From the IMG/VR virus record IMGVR_UViG_3300037963_000130, positions 12,193 to 38,392 of that record: 26,200 nucleotides of DNA; one strand, given 5' to 3'. A program made the position numbers and the translations under genes. The notes below the pieces were generated by a model. That model was not told the origin of the DNA, ran no database searches, and worked only from the letters and a program-made list of their open reading frames with translations. Each line of letters opens with the position of its first letter. Within the stretch, counting starts at the first letter, position 1. Of the stretch, positions 17,215-23,974 are shown piece by piece. The stretch comes from a virus.

Positions 17215-18239
17215 AAGTTATAAAAGTTAGAAATGTAAACGAGGCTATTTTAAGAGGTGTAGATTTATTTCAAGATGAAACAAATTATATCGAACAAGAC
17301 AGTAGAAACGGTAAAACATTAGAATGTGTTGACCCTGTTACTACTGTATACCTAAAACCAACAGAAAGAGTATGTCTTATAGAAGCAAGAGATGCAAATC
17401 CTTTCTTTCACTTTATAGAAAGTATGTGGATGTTAGCAGGCAGAAACGATTTAAAATCATTAACTTATTATGTTGCGAGTATGTCTAATTTTTCAGATGA
17501 TGGCGAAACTCTATGGGGTGCGTATGGTTATAGGTGGAGAAAATATTTTCATAAAGACCAAATAGATATGATTGTAAAACTTCTTAAAGAAAACCCAGAC
17601 GATAGACGTGCAGTATTACAGATGTGGGACCCAAATAAAGATTTAGCTAGAGTCAGTAAAGATGTGCCTTGTAATACTAATATTTATTTTAAGATAAGAG
17701 ATAATAAATTAAATATGACTGTTTGTAATAGGTCTAACGATATGCTATGGGGTGCGTATGGTGCCAACGTGGTACATATGTCAGTGCTACAAGAACTTGT
17801 TGCACATAGACTTGGTGTACCCGTTGGCGTATATCGACAAGTTAGTGATAGTTTTCATGTCTATATTAACGAGGTATGGGATAAAGTTAAACATTTATCT
17901 ATAGATGTTTATACACCTTTTAAAAATATTTACGAAACTTTGCCTGATTACCAATGTAGTGATTTATTTATAGAACATGATTGTTTAGACTGGGAACACG
18001 ATAGATTTTTTAATTACCACCCTGCAGATATCATAGGTGCTGCTAATTGGGTAAACCCCTGTTATAGAGATATTGCAGTGCCTATGGCAATTACTTATTA
18101 TTTATATAAATCAGGAAAGTATGAGGAAGCATACGCACACTGTGATTATATAATTCCAAAAGATTGGAAAAACGCTTGTCTTAGTTGGCTCCGCACCCGA
18201 GAAGAGCGTAGAAATAACCATGCGGAAAAAGGAGAATAA
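17211..18239 (+). CDS. Thymidylate synthase-family protein, likely dUMP hydroxymethylase or TS
   Basis: This 342-aa member of the ThyA/dNMP hydroxymethylase superfamily has GGAGG ahead of its ATG and overlaps the preceding gene (ATGA). Conserved positions are an SRNG phosphate-loop-like segment (31-34), FIESMWMLAGRNDL with E70, LWGAYGYRW (101-109), R132/R133 (DDRRAVLQMW), nucleophile C154 (DVPCN), NRSNDMLWGAYGANVVH (173-189) and SFHVYIN (214-220). The canonical PPCH is altered to PCN, and the substrate-discriminating loop differs from ThyA, as in phage enzymes linked to modified bases. It would convert dUMP to dTMP or 5-hydroxymethyl-dUMP with methylene-tetrahydrofolate. Its adjacency to the pyrophosphorylase-like gene favours hydroxymethylation, but sequence alone does not decide. 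Confidence 0.8.
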   Translation: MKVIKVRNVNEAILRGVDLFQDETNYIEQDSRNGKTLECVDPVTTVYLKPTERVCLIEARDANPFFHFIESMWMLAGRNDLKSLTYYVASMSNFSDDGETLWGAYGYRWRKYFHKDQIDMIVKLLKENPDDRRAVLQMWDPNKDLARVSKDVPCNTNIYFKIRDNKLNMTVCNRSNDMLWGAYGANVVHMSVLQELVAHRLGVPVGVYRQVSDSFHVYINEVWDKVKHLSIDVYTPFKNIYETLPDYQCSDLFIEHDCLDWEHDRFFNYHPADIIGAANWVNPCYRDIAVPMAITYYLYKSGKYEEAYAHCDYIIPKDWKNACLSWLRTREERRNNHAEKGE

Positions 18240-18240
18240 C

Positions 18241-18585
18241 ATGAGTGCAGATTTTAATCTCATGAAAGAAGTTGCTCAAAACGATTTACAAGCTCTACAA
18301 CGAGCGGAACAATCTTACGGCGATTCTTGGAAAAGACGTGGCGGTGTCGGTGCCTTTATGATGCTTGCTCGTAAGTTCGATAGGATAGAACATCAATCTG
18401 AAAAACATGGTTGGGATATCTTCGAAGCGGGTAAAGTATATAGTGGCGAGGCAGGTCTATTAGACGATATACGTGATTTACGTAGATATCTTTTACTAGT
18501 AGAACAAGAAATACTTGTTCAAACTACAGATGAACCACAAGAAATAACAGAATCTTATAACGACGTAGACGAGGAGGATATATGA
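18241..18585 (+). CDS. Nmad1/DUF1599-like phage protein
   Basis: The start chosen is the ATG at 18241, six bases after AAAAAGGAG. An in-frame ATG at 18220 lies before that site and inside the previous gene. The 114-aa helical protein has SYGDSWKRRGGVGAFMMLARKFDRIE (residues 25-50), GWDIF and DDIRDLRRYLLLVE (75-88). This Y-G-x-SW...K-DRI...D(D/I)-DL-RYLL pattern is widespread in phages and resembles nucleotide modification associated domain 1 (DUF1599), an all-alpha domain that co-occurs with base-modification genes. The acidic tail is DVDEED. One base separates it from the thymidylate-synthase-like gene, supporting a role in nucleotide handling. The domain assignment is moderate. Confidence 0.65.
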   Translation: MSADFNLMKEVAQNDLQALQRAEQSYGDSWKRRGGVGAFMMLARKFDRIEHQSEKHGWDIFEAGKVYSGEAGLLDDIRDLRRYLLLVEQEILVQTTDEPQEITESYNDVDEEDI

Positions 18586-18878
18586 GTTTTTGGAATAAAT
18601 TAAAAGGTTTTTTAGGATTACCTACACAAGAAAGTGCAGAAGTAACAAAAGTTAAAAAACTTTTAAAAGAAGCAGAAATAATTGATGCTGCAATAGAAGA
18701 AGCAACAGTAGAACTAAAACCTTTAACATCAGCTAAAACTGTAAAAGAAGGCGTAGTGCCTGTAACACCTAAACGTGCTAGAACTAAAAAAGGAAGATAT
18801 GTTGCTGACGATAAATCTACTCCTGATGTAAACGAAGCATGGGTAGGCGGAAAAGCACCTAAAAAGAAGAAGAAGTGA
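18582..18878 (+). CDS. Small basic phage protein, unknown function
   Basis: This 98-aa protein is preceded by GAGGAGG and overlaps the upstream stop (ATGA). The N-terminal half is amphipathic helix (FWNKLKGFLGLP, then KKLLKEAEIIDAAIEEATVE). The C-terminal half has RARTKKGRYVADDKSTPDVN followed by EAW and a poly-Lys end. The KKGRY-ADD-x-TPD-NEAW segment recurs in small proteins of other marine phages, always with unknown function. The basic tail could bind nucleic acid. Its final codons overlap the GTG start of DNA polymerase, coupling the two. Confidence 0.6.
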   Translation: MSFWNKLKGFLGLPTQESAEVTKVKKLLKEAEIIDAAIEEATVELKPLTSAKTVKEGVVPVTPKRARTKKGRYVADDKSTPDVNEAWVGGKAPKKKKK

Positions 18879-20740
18879 TTTTGCAAAGTCCTTTATTTAA
18901 ACCCGAAAGTTCATGGTCTGTGCCTGATGTGTTTCCACAGTTTGCAACTGATGAAACGGTAGCCATAGACCTTGAGACTTATGACCCTAATCTACTCATC
19001 AATGGTCCAGGTTGGGCTACAGGTAATGGTCATATTGTTGGTGTGGGTGTTGCTACAAAAGATTGGCATGGGTATTTTCCTATACGTCATGAAGGTGGCG
19101 GCAATTTAGATGAGGGTATTGTATTAAGGTGGTTAAAAAATGTTTTATCTACCCAACGCAAAGTAATCTTTCATAATTCTCTGTATGATGTTGGGTGGTT
19201 AAAAAGGGAAGGCATTGATATACAAGGTACAATCCTTGATACTATCATTGCCGCCCCTCTACTAGACGAAAATAGATTTTCATATTCGCTAGATAATTTA
19301 GGTAAAGATTGGTGTAACGAAACTAAAGATGAAACGTTATTACAAGACGCTGCACTTACTTATGGTGTTAACCCTAAAAGCGAAATGTATAGACTACCCG
19401 CAAAATACGTTGGACCTTACGGTGAACAAGACGCCATACTTACTTATAAACTGTGGCATAAATTAGAAGAACAAATTAAAGAACAAGATTTAGAAAAAGT
19501 TTTATATATGGAACTTAGCCTAATACCTCTACTTATCGAAATGCGATGGAGGGGTGTAAGAGTCGATACTAATAAAGCAGATGAAGTTAGTAGTCGATTA
19601 TCTAAAGAAGAACAACTTATACAAGTAGAAATAAAAAGGAAATATGGTAGTGATGTAAATTTATGGGCTAACGCTTCATTACAAAACATATTCGATAAAA
19701 ACGATTTATGGTATCCACGTACAGAAAAAGGCACACCTAGTTTTCAAAGACAGTGGTTAGAAGGACATGAACACGAGTTGCCTAAACTAATTGTTAGGGC
19801 TAGAAAGTTAAATAAAGCGAGAACTACGTTTATTGATAAAATGATAGGCGACCATGTATTTAATGGTCGTATACATGCAGAAGCTCACCCTATGCGTAAC
19901 GACAGGGGTGGCACAGTCAGTGGTAGATTTAGTTATAGTAATCCTAATCTACAACAAGTCCCTGCTCGTGACCCAGAAATAGGTAATTTAATACGGTCAT
20001 TATTTATACCAGAAGAAGGCTGTGAATGGGGAGCGTTTGACTATTCACAACAAGAGCCTAGACTTACGGTGCATTACGCCAACGAAATGAGTCTACGTGG
20101 CTCACAAGAAGCTGTACAACAGTATACAGAAAATAATGCAGACTTTCACCAGATAGTTGCAGATATGGCAAACATACCACGTAAACAAGCTAAAACGATT
20201 AATCTAGGATTAAGCTATGGTATGGGTAAAGAAAAATTAATTAGAGAGCTAGGGCTAGACGAGTTCGAAGCAGAAAAATTATTTCAACAATATCATGAAA
20301 AAGTTCCGTTTATAAAAGCATTACAAGACCAATGCACTCGGATAGCGAATTTAAAAGGATTTATAAAAACTATCGGTGGGCGTAGATGTCGTTTCGATTT
20401 ATGGGAAAGTAAATTTGAAAGAACTACACCGCTAGCAAAAGATGAAGCAATAACAAAATACGGCGATGAACTAAAACGTTCATTTACTTATAAAGCACTC
20501 AACCGTTTGATACAAGGCTCTGCGGCTGATATGACTAAATTAGCCATGATAGAACTATGGAAGGAAGGAATAGTCCCACACTTGCAAATACATGATGAGG
20601 TAGATATATCTATCGAAAATCATGCTCAGGCTAAAAAAGTTATAGAGATTATGGAAAACTGTGTAAAAATCGCAGTTCCTCTATTAGTCGACGCAGAGCT
20701 TGGTCAATCTTGGGGCGAAGTTAAGGAGATAACTCTATGA
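18875..20740 (+). CDS. polA-like: Family A DNA polymerase with 3'-5' exonuclease
   Basis: This is a 621-aa replicative polymerase. Exonuclease motifs are IDLET (D32, E34), FHNSLYD (D105) and YGEQD (Y182, D186), so proofreading appears intact. Polymerase motifs are A, FDYSQQEPRL (D389); B, RKQAKTINLGLSYG (R436-G449); and C, IHDEVD (H573-D574-E575). There is no 5'-3' nuclease domain. The residue equivalent to E. coli Phe762 is Leu444, a known subgroup among phage PolA enzymes. The start is GTG at 18875 within a GTGA overlap with the preceding stop; a TTG two codons later is the alternative. It is the distal member of the operon that includes the base-modification genes, so the polymerase and its altered substrates would be made together. 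Confidence 0.95.
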   Translation: MILQSPLFKPESSWSVPDVFPQFATDETVAIDLETYDPNLLINGPGWATGNGHIVGVGVATKDWHGYFPIRHEGGGNLDEGIVLRWLKNVLSTQRKVIFHNSLYDVGWLKREGIDIQGTILDTIIAAPLLDENRFSYSLDNLGKDWCNETKDETLLQDAALTYGVNPKSEMYRLPAKYVGPYGEQDAILTYKLWHKLEEQIKEQDLEKVLYMELSLIPLLIEMRWRGVRVDTNKADEVSSRLSKEEQLIQVEIKRKYGSDVNLWANASLQNIFDKNDLWYPRTEKGTPSFQRQWLEGHEHELPKLIVRARKLNKARTTFIDKMIGDHVFNGRIHAEAHPMRNDRGGTVSGRFSYSNPNLQQVPARDPEIGNLIRSLFIPEEGCEWGAFDYSQQEPRLTVHYANEMSLRGSQEAVQQYTENNADFHQIVADMANIPRKQAKTINLGLSYGMGKEKLIRELGLDEFEAEKLFQQYHEKVPFIKALQDQCTRIANLKGFIKTIGGRRCRFDLWESKFERTTPLAKDEAITKYGDELKRSFTYKALNRLIQGSAADMTKLAMIELWKEGIVPHLQIHDEVDISIENHAQAKKVIEIMENCVKIAVPLLVDAELGQSWGEVKEITL

Positions 20741-21081
20741 GAGGTATAACACCAAAAAAGAAAGCAGAAAGTCAAGAAAAATATGCAATGATGTATGAGG
20801 AGTGGCTAAAACAAGATATCACTCTACTCGAATTAGCAGAAGCATATGATTTAACAAAACAACGTGCATGGCAAATTGTAACACGCTGTAAGTTAGGTGA
20901 TGGCGATTATTATCTTGGAACGCAAGTTGCACGTAATAAATGGAATGAACTCAACTCTACTTATAATGATATGGAAGAAATAACAGCCGAATATAATGCA
21001 TGGTTAAAGACTAAAAGTGTAAAAACTATTAGAAATAATCAGTCAGTAGTACCACATAGCGGTTGGGACTGGAAATACTAA
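20737..21081 (+). CDS. Small helix-turn-helix protein
   Basis: This 114-aa protein overlaps the polymerase stop by ATGA. Residues about 28-50 (DITLLELAEAYDLTKQRAWQ and following IV) form a helix-turn-helix resembling sigma-70 region 4 or phage regulators that read L-E-(L/I)-A--Y-LT-QR--QIV. The N-terminus is basic and the C-terminal half is polar with WLKTKS and a tryptophan-rich end. It is the last gene before the structured non-coding region at 21083-21223 and the small-gene units driven by the repeated promoter, so a transcription-control role is reasonable. The target is unknown. Confidence 0.55.
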   Translation: MRGITPKKKAESQEKYAMMYEEWLKQDITLLELAEAYDLTKQRAWQIVTRCKLGDGDYYLGTQVARNKWNELNSTYNDMEEITAEYNAWLKTKSVKTIRNNQSVVPHSGWDWKY

Positions 21082-21082
21082 A

Positions 21083-21223
21083 TTTTAAGCTATATCGGAA
21101 AAATCGGTCTCACCAGACGCCACCTAAGGCGTTTTGACGGAGTAGTTAAGGGTTTAGCCTTAGAAGATATAGTCAGGGCTTAAAACGGCTTAGATTAAAC
21201 AGAAAGCTAATTTCGTCGTTTTA
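21083..21223 (+). ncRNA. Candidate structured RNA between the HTH gene and the next operon
   Basis: The arms TTTTAAGC (21083-21090) and GCTTAAAA (21178-21185) pair over 8 bp. TATATC (21091-21096) and GATATA (21166-21171) extend this with 6 more, leaving a bulge on the 3' side. Inside lie hairpins ACGCC/GGCGT (21117-21132, followed by TTT) and TAAGG/CCTTA (21147-21162). A competing helix TAAAACG (21181-21187) with CGTTTTA (21217-21223) would open the closing stem. No ORF is convincing here. It could be a 3' UTR structure, a terminator region or a small RNA. Confidence 0.4.
21117..21135 (+). terminator. Weak hairpin plus short T run, possible terminator
   Basis: ACGCC, a 6-base ACCTAA loop, GGCGT and then TTT lie 36 bp after the HTH gene stop. 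The stem is short and the T run is short, so termination would be weak at best. Confidence 0.25.
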
Positions 21224-21225
21224 CT

Positions 21226-21256
21226 GCTTTACTTTGGCGTTAATCTACTTTACCCT
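21226..21256 (+). promoter_or_regulatory. Promoter P3 for the zinc-ribbon/VRR-NUC unit
   Basis: GCTTTACTTTGGCG starts at 21226. TTTACT (21228-21233) is followed after 17 bp by TACCCT (21251-21256), the weakest -10 of the set. The ATG at 21263 is only six bases past it, so the transcript would start at or next to the start codon. Confidence 0.55.
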
Positions 21257-21262
21257 ATAGGT

Positions 21263-21916
21263 ATGTGTAAAAAAGAGAAAGTTACATACCTACGATGTGC
21301 TTTACCCAAGTGTGATAACCCACTTACAGGAAAGCAAAGAAAATTTTGTAGTAGGAAATGTATGGTTAAAAATAACACGGCAAGTAGAAAAGGTGTTTAT
21401 AAAGACCTTGACGGATGGGCAGGTGGACCGAGAAGTTTAACTAAAGTTGAAAACTCTATTAAACATGACGAAACTCATGTTACAGGTAATGGTAGATTCG
21501 CAGTTGATGACTACCATGTTGACCCAGATATATTTGCTATAGCAGAAGCTAACCATGAACAGTACGTGCAAGATAGAAATGAACACGAAGCTAAAGTTGT
21601 TATAGCAGGTTTAGAAGCATTTGTAGAAGAATACAATAAACACCATGACGTATCTTATGAAACTTTACGGTCTAAAAAATATCTAGCTAATTTAACAGAA
21701 GACCAAAAAGTAGGTATGCGTATCAAAAGTACAAAATATGCGAGAAAAAATAAAGATAAAATAAACAAAAGAGCAAAAGAAAAATATAGAACTAATAAAG
21801 AAGCTAGGAAAAAACGTGCAGTTTATGCAAAAAAATATTATGAACAAAACCTTAAAAAACCAGATTTATTCAAACATGAAGAATGGCTAAAGAAAAGAAT
21901 CTCTGGCTCTTATTAA
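21263..21916 (+). CDS. Zinc-ribbon-like protein with basic C-terminal helix
   Basis: This is a 217-aa protein. The N-terminal segment C12-x4-C17...C29-SRK-C33 (CALPKC, then KFCSRKC) is a zinc-ribbon or treble-clef-like knuckle, as seen in phage endonuclease-associated and transcription-related proteins. Residues about 140-195 are very rich in Lys/Arg and probably helical (RAKEKYRTNKEARKKR region), fitting nucleic-acid binding. No HNH or other nuclease core is clear in the middle, although it is His/Asp-rich (VDDYHVDPD). ATG 21263 is the only plausible start. There is no ribosome binding site, and promoter P3 places the expected transcript start there. The last 34 bp overlap the VRR-NUC gene. 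Confidence 0.65.
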   Translation: MCKKEKVTYLRCALPKCDNPLTGKQRKFCSRKCMVKNNTASRKGVYKDLDGWAGGPRSLTKVENSIKHDETHVTGNGRFAVDDYHVDPDIFAIAEANHEQYVQDRNEHEAKVVIAGLEAFVEEYNKHHDVSYETLRSKKYLANLTEDQKVGMRIKSTKYARKNKDKINKRAKEKYRTNKEARKKRAVYAKKYYEQNLKKPDLFKHEEWLKKRISGSY

Positions 21917-22272
21917 GAGAAAATCTAAAAGATATTCACCTACAGCGTATTGAAACAGGTATGACAGGTGCAGGTGTGCCCGACGTAAACGGTTGTGGTT
22001 GGGGCAAAGAATTTTGGATAGAACTAAAAGAAATACATTCAGGAAATAAACTTACTCTACGACCCATGCAAGTATCATGGTTAACTAAACGTGCAATGCA
22101 TGGAGGACAGGTGTTTGTCATGGCTAGAAAAAATGACGAAATCAAACTCTACCATATCGATAGCCTAACAGGAATTAAAGAATTAGTAAAAGGTGGTTAT
22201 AATCATAAAGCTCTTCTAACTCTCACCGTTCCCTACGACTGGGCTGCTCTTACTAGTGCTTTACTTTCGTAA
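21883..22272 (+). CDS. VRR-NUC / PD-(D/E)XK nuclease-like protein
   Basis: This 129-aa protein, typical of stand-alone phage VRR-NUC proteins, has G-VPDVNGCGWGKEFWIELKE (D34, E47, K49), the PD-(D/E)-x-K catalytic pattern. RPMQVSWL (residues about 62-69) matches the conserved Q-helix and is followed by a GGQVFVMAR strand. Family members are structure-specific nucleases related to Holliday-junction resolvases. A phage copy would process branched replication or recombination intermediates. The start is an ATG 34 bp inside the preceding gene with only a GAAG upstream, indicating coupled translation. The last codons contain the -35 element of the next promoter. Confidence 0.8.
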   Translation: MAKEKNLWLLLRENLKDIHLQRIETGMTGAGVPDVNGCGWGKEFWIELKEIHSGNKLTLRPMQVSWLTKRAMHGGQVFVMARKNDEIKLYHIDSLTGIKELVKGGYNHKALLTLTVPYDWAALTSALLS

Positions 22273-22288
22273 GTTTGTTATATACTAT
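22258..22288 (+). promoter_or_regulatory. Promoter P4 for the DUF932 operon
   Basis: GCTTTACTTTCG starts at 22258, inside the last codons of the VRR-NUC gene. TTTACT (22260-22265) is followed after 17 bp by TACTAT (22283-22288). TATACT at 22281-22286 is an alternative -10 with a 15-bp spacer. Confidence 0.65.
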
Positions 22289-22295
22289 TATAAGG

Positions 22296-22312
22296 GTAAG
22301 CGTGGGGCTTAC
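22296..22312 (+). promoter_or_regulatory. 5' leader hairpin of the DUF932 mRNA
   Basis: GTAAGC and GCTTAC form a 6-bp stem around the GTGGG loop. It starts about 8 bases after the -10 box, so it would cap the transcript's 5' end. Such hairpins protect mRNA against 5'-dependent decay. Confidence 0.4.
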
Positions 22313-22343
22313 AACCATATACACTATCAGAAAGGAGAATTAT

Positions 22344-23369
22344 ATGGCACATAATATAGAAACAATAGCGTGGGCAAACGATGTCCCTTGGCACAAACTA
22401 GGTGTTAAGGTAGAGTCTAATCTTACGCCATTGCAAATGTTGGAGGCGGCAGAGTTAAACTGGACTGTTAGTAAACGTCCAAGCTACACTATCGATACTC
22501 CAGACTGGAGCGACAACGTGGGGTTAATTCAAGCTGAAGATACCTACCATATTGTTCGTGACAGCGACAATACAATACTTTCGCATTGCGGGAAGAACTA
22601 TGTTCCTTTCCAAAACGAGAGGGTATTTGAGTTTTTTAAACGCTTTACAGAAGCTGGTGATATGACCATGGAAACTGCAGGTAGTTTAAGAAACGGTAAA
22701 GAAATTTGGGGTTTAGCTAAAATCTCAGATGACTTTGAACTTGCTGGTGGTGATGAAATAGGAGGTTATCTCTTAATTAATCAACCACACGTAGCAGGTA
22801 AATCGATGACGATAAAACTAACGCCTATAAGAGTAGTTTGTAATAACACACTTACATTAGCTCTAGAACAAGCAGGTAATCACTTTAGAGTGCCGCATGT
22901 TAGAGATTTCAATGACCAAGTTGTTAAAACTGCAGAAGAGGCACTAGGTTTATCTAAATCTAAAATGCAAGAGTTTCAGCAATACGCTACAACTCTATCT
23001 AAAGCGAAAGCTAAACATTCTGACGTAATAGATTACGTTGCAGAAATATATCAACCAGATATGCTTATGCAATATAAACTAGAAGAAAAATTACGTTCAG
23101 AAGGTAAAGCAGTCGGTATACAAGAACCATTAGCGGAGAAACTTAATAAGTTCCCTGCATTAGCTATGGAAGGGTATTACAACTCTCCAGGTGCAAACCT
23201 TAAATCAGCTAAAGAAACATGGTGGGGTGCATTTAATGCTGTTACCTATGTCGAAGACCACCTTAGGACTTCGCAAGTAAAAGGTAATGCTTTACATAGT
23301 GCTTGGTTTGGTGCAGGAGCTAATAGAAAAGCTAAAGCACTAGATATGGCTCTATCGAGGGCTGCCTAA
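22344..23369 (+). CDS. DUF932 (TIGR03299-like) phage/plasmid protein
   Basis: The start is ATG 22344, six bases after AGAAAGGAG (22329-22337). An in-frame ATG at 22275 lies before the hairpin and the ribosome binding site. The 341-aa product has the family's MAHNIE--AWANDVPWHKLG opening (residues 1-20), WTVSKRP, the central WGLAKI segment, and VVCNNTLTLAL (about 170-180) followed by RVPHVRD. This family is abundant in phages and plasmids, often highly expressed or near recombination genes, and its biochemical role is unknown. C-terminal NSPGANLKSAKETWWGAFNA with VTYVEDH is also typical. It leads a three-gene unit under promoter P4. Confidence 0.85.
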   Translation: MAHNIETIAWANDVPWHKLGVKVESNLTPLQMLEAAELNWTVSKRPSYTIDTPDWSDNVGLIQAEDTYHIVRDSDNTILSHCGKNYVPFQNERVFEFFKRFTEAGDMTMETAGSLRNGKEIWGLAKISDDFELAGGDEIGGYLLINQPHVAGKSMTIKLTPIRVVCNNTLTLALEQAGNHFRVPHVRDFNDQVVKTAEEALGLSKSKMQEFQQYATTLSKAKAKHSDVIDYVAEIYQPDMLMQYKLEEKLRSEGKAVGIQEPLAEKLNKFPALAMEGYYNSPGANLKSAKETWWGAFNAVTYVEDHLRTSQVKGNALHSAWFGAGANRKAKALDMALSRAA

Positions 23370-23587
23370 TGGATGATTATAGCGTACCAGCCAATCTACT
23401 TGGCAGACTATGGGAAGCTGTATTCAGCAAAGCACATGAGAATGAGCTAGCACAAGAGCTAGCTGACCTTATGATAGCACAAGGCTGTGAGCAACTAGAG
23501 GGGGTCAATGACCCCGCTCTAGTGTTTATGTTTTGGAAGAAATATTTAGAAGATAATAAACTTATTAAAATCGAGGATATACACTAA
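23369..23587 (+). CDS. Small unknown acidic helical protein
   Basis: This 72-aa protein begins at a TAATG overlap with the DUF932 gene and ends in another with the next gene. It is rich in Leu, Ala and Glu (LLGRLWEAVFSKAHENELAQ then ELADLM) and looks helical throughout. I recognise no family. The coding sequence contains a very stable hairpin at 23495-23522, encoding LEGVNDPAL. Coupling at both ends supports it being a real gene. Confidence 0.55.
   Translation: MDDYSVPANLLGRLWEAVFSKAHENELAQELADLMIAQGCEQLEGVNDPALVFMFWKKYLEDNKLIKIEDIH
23495..23522 (+). promoter_or_regulatory. Strong intragenic stem-loop followed by T-rich sequence
   Basis: CTAGAG plus GGGGTC pair with GACCCC and CTCTAG, giving 12 bp with one bulged G (23516) and an AAT loop. 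TGTTTATGTTTT follows directly. The arrangement resembles an intrinsic terminator or an RNA-processing site inside a coding region. Confidence 0.45.
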
Positions 23588-23877
23588 TGAAATTTAACAT
23601 AGAAAAAGGAGTTCCTATCCCTGAAGATATCAGGGGCAGAGGCTCACAATACGCATGGGGCGATATGGAAGTCGGCGATTCAGTTTTTATAGAATTGCGA
23701 GAAGATGACAATGCAACTCGTGCAAAAAATAGATTACAACAATCTACTAGGACTTTTTGTAAAAAACAAGAACCCGAGTGGAAGTTTGTATTACGTTATA
23801 GACTTGAAGAAATATCTGACCCTTCAAACCCTACACTGGTAGAAGTATCTGGTATCAGAGTCTGGCGTATCGCTTAA
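23587..23877 (+). CDS. Small conserved phage protein (MEVGDSVF type)
   Basis: This 96-aa protein starts at a TAATG overlap. KFNIEKGVPIP, YAWGDMEVGDSVFIE (residues about 22-36), a helix with NRLQQSTRTFCKK, then FVLRYRLEE and IRVWRIA describe an alpha/beta fold. The pattern 'KGVPIP...MEVGDSF...F..R...IRVWR' recurs in short phage proteins of unknown function, where the basic middle helix and beta strands have suggested nucleic-acid binding. I can support the family resemblance from memory, not a biochemical activity. It is the last gene of the P4 unit. Confidence 0.65.
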   Translation: MKFNIEKGVPIPEDIRGRGSQYAWGDMEVGDSVFIELREDDNATRAKNRLQQSTRTFCKKQEPEWKFVLRYRLEEISDPSNPTLVEVSGIRVWRIA

Positions 23878-23887
23878 TGAACTTGCT

Positions 23888-23918
23888 GCTTTACATTCGT
23901 AAAAGTGGTAAGTATAGT
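23888..23918 (+). promoter_or_regulatory. Promoter P5
   Basis: GCTTTACATTCG starts at 23888. TTTACA (23890-23895) is followed after 17 bp by TATAGT (23913-23918), close to the sigma70 consensus at both boxes. GTAAAGC at 23918-23924 is the reverse complement of the start of the motif, making an inverted pair around the promoter. A small stem TCTGT/ACAGA (23930-23945) follows in the leader. Confidence 0.7.
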
Positions 23919-23974
23919 AAAGCTTGGTGTCTGTATAAAAACAGATTAAATTAATATTTAGAAAGGAGAAAGAT

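Noticed and set aside
18524-18886. 120-aa - strand ORF
   Set aside because: It is a shadow of the small basic protein gene at 18582 and lacks start signals.
22275-22343. Upstream ATG for the DUF932 gene
   Set aside because: It lies in the promoter -10 region, upstream of the hairpin and ribosome binding site. The family begins at MAHNIE (22344).
23289-23320. Additional GCTTTACA match
   Set aside because: It is inside the DUF932 coding sequence and has no TA-box 17 bp downstream.
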